64,000 nt of DNA from Skeletonema tropicum (lineage: Eukaryota; Bacillariophyta; Thalassiosirophyceae; Thalassiosirales; Thalassiosiraceae): positions 2,046,001-2,110,000 of the forward strand of contig CM074133.1 of assembly GCA_037178625.1 (NCBI GenBank). Direction: 5' to 3'. The position numbers were made by a program, and so were the translations under genes. Every line of letters begins with the position of its first letter. Within the stretch, counting starts at the first letter, position 1. Of the stretch, positions 22,024 to 34,109 are shown piece after piece. The notes beneath the pieces are model-generated. The model saw only the letters and a program-made list of their open reading frames with translations, had not been told where the DNA came from and ran no database searches.

Positions 22024-25000
22024 CTAAATGTTCTCTTCTTGTAACCAATCACTATCTAAGCAATCGATACCCATAGCTCTTTCCTTAGGGTCAAAGTCGA
22101 GACAAGGCGTGATGAAATCAGCAACTTCTTCAGCATCTTCTGCAGCAAAGTGATATTTCTCATGCAACACTTCATCCACAGGCCAGAACTTGAGTTGTTT
22201 GATGTTTTTGAGGTTTCCCTTCTTATCAAAGAAGTTCTTCGAATACTTCCCCGCTAAAGCAAGTTTCTTGGGCATTTTACCAAGAAGTTCTTGGAACATT
22301 GCGAGGTGATCTTCATCGCGGTCATAATCATCCCCCGCTCTTGGATCAAAAAGAAGATCACCTGTCAATAATTCAAACGTAATACAGCCCAATGACCACA
22401 TATCTGCGGATGCATCATATTTGCTACCGACCAAGACCTCAGGAGCGCGGTACTGGCGGGTTTGGATGTCCTCACTAAAATGCTTATGTGTCCAGCAAGC
22501 ATTACCCAAGTCGACTATGACTGCTCGGCATTTCATCAAAACATCCATATCTTTGAGATCTGGTTGGTACGATGCCCTAGCAATAGCTGCTTTGGTGGAA
22601 GCTAGAGACGCAGGCTTCCCAGCTGCCTCTTTCCCCTGGTCGGACGAGGTTTTGCCACCTTCCCCTGGTATTAACTTCTTCAATGTTGGATCTGTTTTTA
22701 GATCCAATCCCAAGAATGACTTCACTCGTTCAAAGATTGGTCGGCGAGCATTCCACCACTTTTGAGTTGTTTCAAAGCCAGGGCTTGATAAACCAAAAGA
22801 TGTCGGCCCTGACGGTGCACCAAATTGTCTGACCAATCGCAAATCATAACCAAATATACTGGATGCCAGCGGTGCAGTATTTTCGCCAGCTTTCAACTTG
22901 ACCCCGTTTTCCTTCAGTCGTAGAGCCAAGGGGTGACGACATATCGACTGAGTTTGAGGTCCGAATACAATTGAGTCCATTTTTGGTGATCCTTCATCTC
23001 GTCGATACGTGCAAAACATCACGCCAGGTAGACGAGACTCGAGGAATCCCAACACAACCATAGTTGATAGAACTGAAAATCGTACAGTGAACACTGAAAA
23101 TGCTGACGTTGCAGAGGGTGCACCTGCACTCGCTGGTGATTCTATTAACTTGTTCTCACCAACATTGGAGTCCATCAGCTCAGATATGCTATTCCAAGTA
23201 TCCCTCACGACAGCACTTACATCAGCTTTGCCCTTCTGTGTTATACTGAACATGGCTTTCACTGCCTTATCACCGCCCCCCGTACTACCAGGAGTTTTTG
23301 TAGCCAGCTTGCAACTCCACACCTTCGATGTAGAGCTTTCATCACTTTGGGTCCATTTGATTCCGTCCAATACCTTCGACATTTGCGCCGACATTGCTTC
23401 TTCTGACTCTTGTACCCGCATGAGGAAAGTAACCTCGGCAACGCCTTCTACGCGATGTTGCCTCTTCATCAGGGAACCACACGCACCAAGATGTGCTTCA
23501 ACCTCCGCCTTCCCCGCCACGGTAAGGACGACACTTTCGTTCATTATTCCAGCCATTTGCTCGTCTGGATTATCAGATATAGCAAAGTTTCTCGCAACAA
23601 ATTTATTCCCCCCCGCATCCGATATTCCTTTCGAATTCAGTGCCTTTCGTTCTATTTCTTCATCATCATCGGCGTTTGCTAGTTTTCTCCTTTCCTTCTG
23701 CCTCTTCTTTTTTAGACGATTTTTCAATCGCTTCTTCTCAACTGCAGATGTCTTTGGATTTTTTATTGCTGCTTCAATTTCTTCAATTGACATGCCCTCC
23801 TGTTGAGCCGAATGCCCATTCAACGCGTTAACAATAGCATCTTCATTGTCTGTATGATTAATACTGTCGTCAAAAATTGCGGAAGCTCCCATCTGGTCAG
23901 GGAATTGCAATAAGATATTTTCCGGCTTGAGATCCGTGTGGATGATTGAACACTTGCGATGAAGGAAATCAAGCCCTTTGCAAATTCCCTTGATCATCCG
24001 CTTAACCGCTGGAAGTGGAATCCCACGGTAATTAAATGCCTTGATTACGCTCAAAAGATTGCAGCCTAGCATGCCAAACACCATTGACATATGCCGCCCA
24101 TGAGGGCCATTGTGAAAGAATGAATCGTAAAGAGTGGCAACATAACGGGAATGATCAACATTGTCAATGGCACGAATACCATCGCTGTCTCTGTTCATGG
24201 GTCCCTGCGACACAAGTGTACCCTCGCATCGCTTTCTCTCTTGGGCGATACAATCGAGAAGTTCGACTTCATCCATCGCAGCCTCGGTGTAATGTTCCGC
24301 AGACTTTTGCACCTTGAGAGCGAAGAAAGGGGGCGGTTGGTCTTTTCCAATGGCGGTGGGTTTCAGGGGGGATGCAACTACTCGTCGATCCTTTACCATC
24401 CATACGGTGGAGAAGTGCCCCCATCCCAATTTTTTAATAACAACGTATCTGTAGACAATGATGTGGAGTGCAACATATACGTTAGACACAAAAAGTAAGA
24501 CAGGGGGAAGTTCCATATATTATCCACCGAAATTCACATAAATGACAACTTACCTTTGATTGTAAACCTCTCCAACTTTCACAGGGTGATACCCCCCAGG
24601 TTTGTATCCATCCTCCCCCTCATCCTCATCATCCGTGTAATCCTCCGCAGAATCACTACCATGTCCACTCTTCTTACCCTTCCCATTAACTCCACTAATT
24701 CCATCAAGTTCATCTTCACTCTCCGTTGTCCCCACACTCGCATCATCCCCCATACTACTCGAAGAAGAAGATGCCGATGTGGCACCACCACGTCCTCGCC
24801 CGCCTTCATCCGTCATGGCGATACTATGACTAGCAGAACTGGAATATCTCGACGCCCGTGATGTCAGGGAGGCTTGCCGTCCTCGATGTTCATCCACACT
24901 GGTACTGGTAGTCTTTTTCCGAAATTTGCCCTTCTTAAGTCTGGAAAAGAGGCTACTGTTATCGATAATGACGCCACCCCCAGCAGTATCAGATTTGATA

Positions 25001-25320
25001 TCATCATCATCATCGTCACCGCTGTCATCTTCAAATACTCCATCTGAATCAGCATCAAAATCATCCAGAATGTTGTTGCCTCCTCCTCCTCCCTGCTGCT
25101 GCTTGCGGGACATTTTAAGATTGAGCGCATTCATATTTTTGGCCAATTCCTCCTCGTCCACCTCTACCCCTCCCCCCTGTTGAGTTGCTGCGGCTACTAC
25201 ATTATCCAGGGCATCGAATTGTCGTGCATAGCTTGTTGGGCTTAATTGGTTTAAGGTAGAGGCGTTGGGTTGGGCGGTTGTGCCGTCTTTGCTCTTTTTC
25301 TTTCCAAACATTTTGGTCAT
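22024..25320 (-). CDS. SRPK: SR-protein-specific kinase (SRPK), two exons
   Basis: Exon 1 is 25320-24554, the intron is 24553-24449, exon 2 is 24448-22024, and the protein is about 1063 residues. Exon 1 encodes a Ser/Asp-rich low-complexity N-terminus ending GGYHPVKVGEVYN, the usual lead-in of SRPKs. Exon 2 starts RYVVIKKLGWGHFSTVW (glycine loop), then FFALKVQK (catalytic Lys), CSIIHTDLKPENILL (the SRPK-type HTDLKPEN loop), a long spacer of roughly 450 residues with a Lys/Arg-rich part (KNRLKKKRQKERRK), then VIVDLGNACW (DLG in place of DFG), TRQYRAPEV, DMWSLGCITFELLTG and a C-terminal lobe ending DSDWLQEENI. The split kinase with a large spacer is the SRPK hallmark. SRPKs phosphorylate Arg-Ser splicing factors and shuttle between cytoplasm and nucleus. 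Confidence 0.93.
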
Positions 25321-25490
25321 TTTTTTTTAATGTCAGAACTGTGCCGACTTTGTTAGAATTGTTGTGGTAAGGCAAGTGCGGCAATTATAAGTACTGTGCA
25401 GATGAATGACTGCACAGTCTTTTAATGTATGCGTGGTGTTCAGCAGGTGGCTCCTCGCCTATGCTATTGTTTTCCCAACTCGTGAGAAGG

Positions 25491-25789
25491 ATGGCGTCGG
25501 CCGCTGTTGAACACAAGATATATGATTTTCTTGTGACCAGCCCCTGCCTTACTAAGCAAAGATATGTTATTGCTCAACCGTTGGTCAGGGCGTCTCAAGA
25601 AGGTAACTGCTTCAGCTCAAAGCACTTATCACTACTAATGTTGCCTTTGTTCATTCGCATTCGCCTAAAGATTATTTTACGGCGTTGAATGATGCGTGCT
25701 ACCAAAAACTATCTACGATTGGGCTGGGTGCATGCAGTGGATGCAGCCAAACTGGCGAGAGAATCTTCAAAAAGACTGCAATGCGCTGA
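25491..25789 (+). CDS. Small two-exon hypothetical protein (76 aa)
   Basis: Exon 1 is 25491-25602 and exon 2 is 25671-25789, separated by a 68-nt intron with a GTAACT donor, a TACTAAT branch-like sequence about 30 nt before the acceptor, and a CCTAAAG acceptor. Splicing keeps one frame that ends at TGA 25787-25789. The protein begins MASAAVEHKIYDFLVTSP and ends with CSGCSQTGERIFKKTAMR. An in-frame ATG at 25425 could extend it. I recognise no family. Support is the clean intron and frame continuity; it lies in the gap between the SRPK promoter and the topoisomerase II promoter, so a chance frame is possible. Confidence 0.42.
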
Positions 25790-26067
25790 TGAAGACAGCG
25801 TCTGAGAAATAAAAGCGGCTATCTCTCTCTAGACGTGCTCAAGCCCCCAGCCCCCTAAAACCGCCAACTCCGATCTTTCGAGAAAGGCGCACGATTTTTG
25901 GCGAAAATGGCCGTTGGTGATGGTTTTCAGCTTTCGGCTCGCTCACAAAACTAAAAAAAAAAGAAACATCAACTCAAATCACATCACCATCTATCAACGC
26001 AACATTATTCAACAAACCAACATTCAAGCAAACCAATCACTCGATAACAAAAACAACTCAACAAACA

Positions 26068-29000
26068 ATGGCAGACGTAGAAATGATGGGAGAGAACACC
26101 CACCCCAACAACGCCCCGGCAGCATCAGCAGCGCCAGGCAAATCATCTTCCACCAAAAAGACGATCGAACAAACCTACCAAAAGAAAACTCAACTCGAAC
26201 ACATCCTCCTCCGTCCCGACACCTACATTGGAAGCACAGAGCAAGTCACCCAACCAATGTTCGTTCTCAACGCAGAGACGAAACGAATTCACAGTAAGGA
26301 CGTGACGTTCACTCCGGGTCTTTACAAGATCTTTGATGAGATTATTGTAAACGCTGCCGATAACAAGCAGCGTGATTCCTCCATGGATCGGATGGAGGTT
26401 TCGGTTGATGCAGAGACCAATACGATCTCTGTATTGAACAATGGAAAGGGTATCCCTGTCGTGATGCACAAGGAACACAACTGCTACGTTCCCACATTGA
26501 TCTTTGGCCATCTATTGACTGGATCAAATTTCGACGATAATGAAAAGAAGACTACCGGAGGCCGTAATGGATATGGTGCCAAGCTAGCCAACATCTTTTC
26601 CACCGAATTCATCGTCGAGTGCTGCGACGCTGAGAATGGTGTCATCTTCACTCAAGTCTTTCGCAACAATATGCACAAGAAGGATGAACCAAAGTTGAAG
26701 AAGTGCACTGCGTCTCAAAAGAAGAAGGGAGATTATACCAAGATCACCTTTAAGCCTGACCTGAAGCGTTTTGGTATGACGCATTTGGATGATGATACGA
26801 TTGGGTTGCTGTCGAAGCGTGCGTATGATATTGCAGGGTCAATGGCCAACAAGGAGGGGAAGAAGCTCAGTGTGTACCTCAACGGTACCAAGGTCCCCGT
26901 GAAGGATTTCAAATCCTACCTTGCTCTCTTTGATGGGATCACACCTCCCTCGGCATTTGAAAAGATTGGTGATCGATGGGAAATTGGAGTAGGTGTATCG
27001 GATGGAAGCTTTCAACAAATTTCGTTTGTGAATGCTATTGCCACTACCAAGGGTGGTGGACATGTGAACTACATTGCCGATCAAGTTGCCAAGGGATTGC
27101 AGGCCGCCGTTAAGAAGAAGAACAAGGGAGGTACTGAAATCAAACCCAACCAAATCAAGAATCATCTTGCCGTGTTTGTTAATTGCCTCGTCGAGAATCC
27201 CACGTTCGACTCTCAAACCAAGGAGAATCTTACGACACGCCCTTCGGCATTTGGAAAGGAAGTGAAGCTTTCGGACAAGTTCTTGAAGAGTGTGGAGAAG
27301 TCTACTATTGATTCAATTTTGAGCTATGCCAAGTTCAAGCAGAATCAAGCACTCAAGCGTAAGGGTGGTACCAAGAAGACCAAGCTGACTGGAATTACCA
27401 AGTTGGATGATGCCAACCATGCCGGAACTGCCAAAAGTAAGGATTGTACTCTTATCATTACCGAGGGAGACTCTGCCAAGTCTCTCGCTATGAGTGGTCT
27501 TTCAGTTGTTGGCAGAGACTATTATGGAGGTGAGTTTGAACTGCTTAGTATGTGTGTGTAGCTTTTCATTGCTTGTACGATATGACTAACTTCATTCCAT
27601 TTTTTATTCACTCTGTCAATCACTTCCAACGCAGTGTTCCCCTTGAAGGGTAAGCCACTTAATGTTCGTGATGCAACACATGCGCAAATCATGAAGAATG
27701 AGGAAATCATGAATCTTGTTGAGATTATGGGCCTCAAATTCGGCACAACCTACGATGAATCCAATGTGAAGTCACTCCGTTATGGACATTTGATGATCAT
27801 GGCCGATCAAGATCATGATGGTAGCCACATCAAGGGTCTGGTCATCAACTTTATCCATCATTTCTGGCCTACATTATTGGATGTCCCTGGCTTCTTACAG
27901 CAGTTTATTACTCCGATTGTAAAGGTTTCAAAGGGTAAAAAGTCGGAGACTTTCTTCACGCTTCCAGAGTACGAAGAGTGGAAGGAGTCCACTGGAAACA
28001 ATGCCAAGGGATGGATGACCAAATACTACAAGGGTCTTGGTACTTCGACTAGCGCTGAAGCCAAAGAGTACTTCTCCAATCTGGATGTGCATGAGATCAC
28101 GTTCAACACTATCAGCGACGATATTGTCTCCTTTGACGATGATGATGATGAGATGAGTGACGATGCTCCCTCCGACGCCATCAGTAGCGGTGCTGGCCTC
28201 ATTGACATGGCATTCTCCAAGAGTAAGGTGGAAGAGAGGAAGAAATGGCTCAACCGCGTTGATAAGGATACTTACTTGAACTACAGCGAGGCGCAGAAGA
28301 AAGGTATCAACTACTCTGACTTCATTAATAGGGAGCTCGTGCTCTTCTCCAACTACGATAATGCTCGTTCCATTCCCCACGTCATGGATGGCTTCAAGCC
28401 CTCCCAGCGAAAGGTGCTATTCTCCTGCTTCAAAAAGAAGCTCAAGGGTGAAATCAAAGTCGCTCAATTGGCAGGTTACATCGGAGAGCATTCTGCGTAC
28501 CACCACGGTGAAATGTCTCTGACTGGTACGATTATCAATATGGCGCAATCATATGTCGGAAGTAACAACGTTAACCTTCTCTATCCCTCTGGACAATTTG
28601 GAACTAGACGCATGGGCGGCAAAGATCATGCCTCTGCTCGTTACATCTTCACAAGGCTCGAGAAGATCGCCCGTGCTATCTTTCACCCTGACGATGACGC
28701 ACTTTTGAACTACCTCAATGATGATGGGCTTTCCATTGAGCCGGAGTATTACATGCCCGTGATTCCTCTTGTTTTGATCAACGGTTCAGATGGAATTGGT
28801 ACGGGGTGGAGTTCAACAGTTCAAAATCACGATCCTCGCGAAGTTATTGCCAATCTAAGGAAGATGATCAATGGAGAGGAGCCTGAGATGATGCACCCTC
28901 ACTTTGCTGGCTTTGATGGTGAAATCATTGCCGAGTCCGGAAGGAGACTTGGAAGGTAAGTATTTCATTGCTTTCTCTTATAACTCATCTCTTTCCTGCC

Positions 29001-30436
29001 TTTTGCATAAATCTCACCCCCCTTAATATATCTATCATACCACAACTTCTTGCAGCTACATTGTTCGTGGTAAGATTGAACGTACAAATGACACAACTCT
29101 TGTCATTACGGAATTGCCAATTGGCAAGTGGACTCAAGACTACAAGACGTTTCTTGAAGACATGATGACAGGAACTGACAAGATTCCTAGTGTGATCAGT
29201 GATTTCAAGGAGAATCATACAGATACCACTGTCTCATTCACCATTACCGCTTCCAAAGAAAATATTGATGGCTTTGAGAAGGAGAAGGGCGGTCTCTTGG
29301 GCAAATTCAAGCTTTCTACCACCATCTCAACCAACAACATGACACTCTTTGACGTTGATGGCAAAATTCACAAATACAAGACCTCTGTTGACATTCTTCG
29401 CTTCTTCTTCAATCACCGCCTCGAGTTTTACGTCAAGCGCAAGGATATTCTTCTCGACAAGATGAGGAAGGAGCTCAAGATCCTGTCGAATAAAGCACGA
29501 TTTGTCGAAGAAGTTTGCAAGGGCGAGCTTGTTGTGAGTAACAGGAAGCGTACCGAGCTTCTTAACGAGTTGCGTGAGAGAGGATACGACCTCTTCCCCA
29601 AGGATGAAAAGAAGGTTGAAGAAGATGAGGAGAACAGTGATGATGATGTTGAAGAGAGCGCCACCGATGCTGAATTGGCCAAGGGCTACGAATATCTCCT
29701 TGGTATGAAGATCTGGAGCTTGACTTTTGAGAGAGCTGAGGAACTTCGTCGTCAGAGGGGAGAAAAGGCTGTCGAGGTTGACACTCTTGAAGGCACGTCC
29801 CCCGAAACGATCTGGTTGACGGACCTAGATGCAATTGATGAGGTGCTAAACGAGAGGGACGCGGACATTGCCTCTGCTTTGAAGGAGGAAGTCAAAGCTC
29901 AATCAAAGAGCAAGGCTCGCGTGACCAAGAAGGCTGCCGTTGCAGCTAAGAACGCGAAGAAGGCCAAGAAGAAGGCAGATGAGTGGGACTCTGACTTGGA
30001 AGACGACGATTCTGACGACGACTTCATGGTTTCTAAAGCAAAACCAGCTCCCAAACCCAAGGCTCAAAAGCCTGTAACCAAGGCCGCTCCTGCGAAGAAG
30101 GCTGCCGCTCTTGCTCCCGCTCCAAAGGATGACGTAGTTAGTGTTCTTGAAAAGCTGTCCATTAGCGAGGATAAGCCTGCGCCTGTTGCTAAAAAGGCGG
30201 CCCCAAAGACCAAAAAGGCTGCACCCAAGAAAGCTCCTGCAAAGAAGAAGGCTCCTCCAAAGAAAACTTATGACTCAGATAGTGATGATTTTATGGGTGA
30301 TTCGTCAGATAGTGAAGTGGAGATCATTGCTGCTCCATCTCGTGCACGCAGTGGAAGGGCAGCAGCAAAGAAGATTACGTATGTGCTGTCAGACAGTGAT
30401 AGTGACAGTGATGATTCTTTTGACGAAGATTTCTAA
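26068..30436 (+). CDS. TOP2: DNA topoisomerase II, three exons
   Basis: Exons 26068-27529, 27635-28955 and 29056-30436 sum exactly to 1387 codons plus stop. The ATPase domain shows DEIIVNAADN (residue about 90), NNGKGIPV (about 124) and GRNGYGAKL (about 165). The TOPRIM domain has EGDSAKSLAMSGL (about 466) and, after intron 1, PLKGKPLNVRDA and the metal site DQDHDGSHIKGL (about 545). The cleavage domain has RRMGGKDHASARYIFTRL with the active Tyr at about 824. The C-terminus is a Lys/Ala/Pro and Asp/Ser-rich tail. The enzyme passes one DNA duplex through another using ATP and works in the nucleus in replication and chromosome segregation. The tract before the ATG is C/A-rich and G-poor, as in many diatom 5' leaders. 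Confidence 0.97.
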
Positions 30437-31077
30437 GTTGTTGATGTAAGTAAAAAGTCTCTTTGACTTTCTCTTACATCAACACAAGTAAGTTTGCGAG
30501 CTGAATGCTTTGGAAGTGTTTTGTTTGGCTTTTTGTAGATGATGATAATGCATATTAGGATGAATGAACTACATGATATCGTACACTTTGTTTTCGGATC
30601 GACGCTGAATAAGTATATACTTATGTATGCTTTTCATTTTGCAGAGGGAAGGCAACAAGCGCGTCTCACTTGAGCGAAAGAATCTCAGATGGACTAACTC
30701 TCATTCATTTGCTCTCATTCAGTAGCTTGATCTTGGTGCGGTTTTGAACCCTTCTTGTGGTACTCGTAGGCCTCTTGGATATGGGGCAAGGGGGGAGCCC
30801 CCGATGTTGAGCTGTCTGATCTGGGGCAATATCTCTAGAAAGGGCTCTATGTACCTACCTTTTCCTCAGGGGTAAAATGAGGGGGATTCCCTTATATAGG
30901 TCAGCCCCCATATCCAATTTTGAATTTGGAAGTGACTCTCACTCGTGAACAACTCTTGTACCACAGAGACACCACAATGTTGATTTTTTCCATGGGTTGG
31001 TGCTTGGTAGCGGTGGATATATTATATAAATAATAGGCAGGGCTCAACGACCTTACACGGATCTCTTTTGTCGGCGA
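30437..31077. other. Intergenic between topoisomerase II and the CCZ1-like gene
   Basis: No gene seen. There is a short perfect palindrome, GGGGGAGCCCCC, near 30790 in a T/G-rich tract, and an AT-rich TATA-like block before the next gene (listed separately). Confidence 0.5.
31014..31037 (+). promoter_or_regulatory. Candidate TATA region of the CCZ1-like gene
   Basis: GATATATTATATAAATAATA lies about 45-60 bp before the first ATG (31078). It is the only strong TATA-like word in the gap and is at a workable distance. This is inference from sequence only. Confidence 0.4.
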
Positions 31078-34044
31078 ATGCATCGTCCTAGTCAAAAGTT
31101 AATTATGTTTGGTCGAAAAAAGAAGCATTCCTCTGTTGCCGCATCTTCTCGATCTGTCCATTCGCAAAATCAGAATGGCCTTACCAACGGCGGCGGAGGG
31201 GCGTCCACTGCAATGCCCCCTCCGGTCCTAATCCAAAAATTCATCGTGCTTCATGAGGGGTTGATGCCATTGCCAGATCATGAGAAGCATGCTAATCAGC
31301 AGCAACAAAGGAAACTGAGGAGAAATCCAACAAGTATGCTTAGTGAGGATGCATCATTAGATGAGCACGGCGAGTTCATTTTATATTACTATGATCATGC
31401 GTTGAATGCTCCTCATAAGGGAGGGCGTAGGTCCTCTTCTTCTGTTGCAGATCTTAGCGAATCTGATAAGGAAATGCGCGGTAGTCTCGTTAGCGCGATG
31501 AGTGATGGTTTCAGTGCAAACAATGAAGAGGAGCAAACTCCAGTGCTCAGCTACGCTACAGAAGATGCGGTTAGATTTGCAGGGGTTTGTCGCGCCCTAA
31601 GATCGTTACCCATGGGCCTTCGGCCTCAAAAAGATGAATATAGCGATGATGATAATGATGATAAAATCGTGGCGGAAACTGAAGTTGTGCATCTATCTGA
31701 TTCGACATTAGTCTTCGTACCACTTGAATTGGATGGAGATATCGTTGCCATTGCTCAGTTACCTCGCGCAACCAACAGATCTAATTTCCTACGTCAATCA
31801 AGCGATCATTCTTCAGATTCTGGAGGTCATACTCTGCATTCCAAACTCGGCTATGGGGCGGATCCTTCGGCCATACAAGAATCCATTCGACAAATTCACT
31901 CACTTTTTTCATTAATGCACGGAGGGGGGATTCATAGAAGGCTTCTCCGCACACGCCATCTCGAGCAGTCAAAAGAGTGGGCAATGGAAGTTGAGGATGA
32001 TAATTTTAATAGCTCATTGAATGATATCAGCAGAGAAAGCAATGGCAACGTCCAACCTCGCCCTATAGCCAGGTCGAACGCAAGGAAAACCAGACAATTG
32101 AGTAATAGCATTAGTATTACTGACAGTGATAATCATGACTATTATCAGGACAAGGATGGCGCTATTCACAACCGGTCCAACATGCATGATCAAAATCTGC
32201 AAGATTACCGGTACGGTGGCATGAAAGAGCTATTTGATTTGCGTCGTGAGTACCGAAAGATACAGAACAATCATCGGGAAGAGGGGCCTAAAGCGAGATT
32301 TGGTGGGATGCGAATGACTTCCAGGTGGGGCTCTTGTTCAAATGCAAACGATCTGTTTAATGGTATTGCAGATGAACTTGGCCATAGTGCTTGCACGAAT
32401 CGTATTGACAAGCTGTTAGAAGTGTTGCCAATAACAACTCTGAGGAAAGATTTGGGGCGCTTTTACGACGATTGGCTTTGGAGAATGCAAGGTGTATGCG
32501 ATATCATGAAGGGAGGAGTCGGAAGATGTGTCGTTGAAATGATTCCTGCTCCGCTGTTTTCATTGCAGTCGAGTATCAAAACAGACATTCCTGTGCGAGG
32601 ACAACATCCACCATTAGCACCTCAGCCCTTCGTGTGTCTAGCGGGTGCGGAGTTCATCAAATCGTTGATAAGTGACGAGCTACCTCAACTGAATGGAGAA
32701 AGCGGCCTTCAATTTTCCCGTCTACTTGGTATGAGTTTCTTTCACCAGAATCGGTTCGTGCTCTCAAAGATGAAGAATGAGATGAAAATTCCGTTCCCTC
32801 CAGAGATACCTTGCATGATTGCTGAATACTTCCACTCCTTCTCTCAGAGAAGAGAAGAAAGAAATTTCATTGCAGAGATAGCAAAGAAAGCTTCTGAGCC
32901 AGGAGATGCAAATGTCTCCCGACCTAATCACAATGCCCTGGAAAGGTGGATGTCAAATATATCAATTAATACGGACGATAACCTTTTTCCACCCATCCCA
33001 ACGCCGAAGGAAGTCTTGTCGGGATTTGCAAAGCCCCCTGAACAATTTGGTACAAATGAAAAGGATCAGCCGTCATTCTTCGTTCCGGAAATGTATCGTC
33101 AAATTTGGCTTCCTAACTTGCATCTACCATGTCCTAACATAGCTGCTATGATTGAACACGACGACGCAATAGAAACCCATGTGGCTATGTTCGGGAAAGG
33201 CGACTTCACCTTTCTTCTCTATTTTGAATTGCAAGACCCCTACGGAGGTGGCAGTATTCTGGAGCAGATGGCGGAAGAGATGAATGCATTGGGTGGAGGG
33301 TCAGACGACGGCAAACTAATCAGTGGCGAAGTCATTGAAGAGGAGGCGAAAGCATTCGCAACTCTGCTAGCATTCCTTGATAGTCAACTTGTGGATTTTT
33401 GCGACACTTACTCGGAACGCGATTCTTCTGATGTAGCGTCTACTTCGATGGCACCTGTCAAGGAAGTTAACAGTCACAGACTCTTTCAAGGAGAAGTAGG
33501 TATGGACATCGTTCATGTCAACAGGAATGAAAACAGCTTCATCCTACTAAGTCAGCATGATTTATCTTCAGATGAGATCAAGCGAGTTGCGAATGAAACG
33601 ACCATCAATGAAACCAAGCCAAAGGGCTTATTTGGTCTTGGAGGACAAAAGCCAAAACAACAGGATCATGTAAGACCAATGAAGTATCGGCAGACCCACC
33701 ATGGTGACATTTTAGACTGTCGTCACAAACTTGCAGCATACTTGCCATTGGACGTCATGCATGCGTTTGATGACATGTTCAATGAGGTTGGAAGGTTATC
33801 ACATCGGCGTAATGTGCTGAGACTAACCATGAATGATAGACAGTCGCAAAGCAACTTGACCGAGGACAGTGACAGCATCAATGCCATTGAGTTGTGTACC
33901 TTCTTGCCGCAGGGATGGGTGTATTGTCACGCTAATGGCGACCAAGAGCTGTACATTTTACTCGATACAAGCAAGTTTGTAACGATTGCAGATGTACAAA
34001 AGGCAGTCGTTCGTGTAAGAGAGAGAATCACAAGTTTATCATAG
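31078..34044 (+). CDS. CCZ1-like longin-domain protein (probable vacuolar fusion factor)
   Basis: A single exon of about 988 residues; an internal ATG at 31105 (MFGRKKKHSS) may be the real start. After a basic N-terminus it reads VLIQKFIVLHEGLMP, then EFILYYYDHAL, DAVRFAGVCRALRSL, TLVFVPLELDGDIVAIAQLP and IQESIRQIHSLFSLMHGG, in the order of the first longin domain of CCZ1 (a short hydrophobic strand, YYYP-like motif, a helix, a W/V-rich strand, then a helix ending F..F.G). The middle has MKELFDLRREYRKIQ and LRKDLGRFYDDWLWRMQGV. The C-terminus ends in a further longin-like block (CTFLPQGWVYCHANGDQELYI... FVTIADVQ). CCZ1 pairs with MON1 to activate Rab7 on late endosomes. HPS4/INTU relatives share this fold and cannot be excluded. 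Confidence 0.55.
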   Translation: MHRPSQKLIMFGRKKKHSSVAASSRSVHSQNQNGLTNGGGGASTAMPPPVLIQKFIVLHEGLMPLPDHEKHANQQQQRKLRRNPTSMLSEDASLDEHGEFILYYYDHALNAPHKGGRRSSSSVADLSESDKEMRGSLVSAMSDGFSANNEEEQTPVLSYATEDAVRFAGVCRALRSLPMGLRPQKDEYSDDDNDDKIVAETEVVHLSDSTLVFVPLELDGDIVAIAQLPRATNRSNFLRQSSDHSSDSGGHTLHSKLGYGADPSAIQESIRQIHSLFSLMHGGGIHRRLLRTRHLEQSKEWAMEVEDDNFNSSLNDISRESNGNVQPRPIARSNARKTRQLSNSISITDSDNHDYYQDKDGAIHNRSNMHDQNLQDYRYGGMKELFDLRREYRKIQNNHREEGPKARFGGMRMTSRWGSCSNANDLFNGIADELGHSACTNRIDKLLEVLPITTLRKDLGRFYDDWLWRMQGVCDIMKGGVGRCVVEMIPAPLFSLQSSIKTDIPVRGQHPPLAPQPFVCLAGAEFIKSLISDELPQLNGESGLQFSRLLGMSFFHQNRFVLSKMKNEMKIPFPPEIPCMIAEYFHSFSQRREERNFIAEIAKKASEPGDANVSRPNHNALERWMSNISINTDDNLFPPIPTPKEVLSGFAKPPEQFGTNEKDQPSFFVPEMYRQIWLPNLHLPCPNIAAMIEHDDAIETHVAMFGKGDFTFLLYFELQDPYGGGSILEQMAEEMNALGGGSDDGKLISGEVIEEEAKAFATLLAFLDSQLVDFCDTYSERDSSDVASTSMAPVKEVNSHRLFQGEVGMDIVHVNRNENSFILLSQHDLSSDEIKRVANETTINETKPKGLFGLGGQKPKQQDHVRPMKYRQTHHGDILDCRHKLAAYLPLDVMHAFDDMFNEVGRLSHRRNVLRLTMNDRQSQSNLTEDSDSINAIELCTFLPQGWVYCHANGDQELYILLDTSKFVTIADVQKAVVRVRERITSLS

Positions 34045-34109
34045 TTTTGAGAGACTTAGCACAACTGAACATATTACATATTGTAAGAAAAATCGATGCT
34101 TGAATGTCA

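Noticed and set aside
23009..23806. 265-codon + strand frame opposite the SRPK spacer
   Set aside because: Shadow of the kinase coding strand; Ser/Phe/Pro-rich and without family resemblance.
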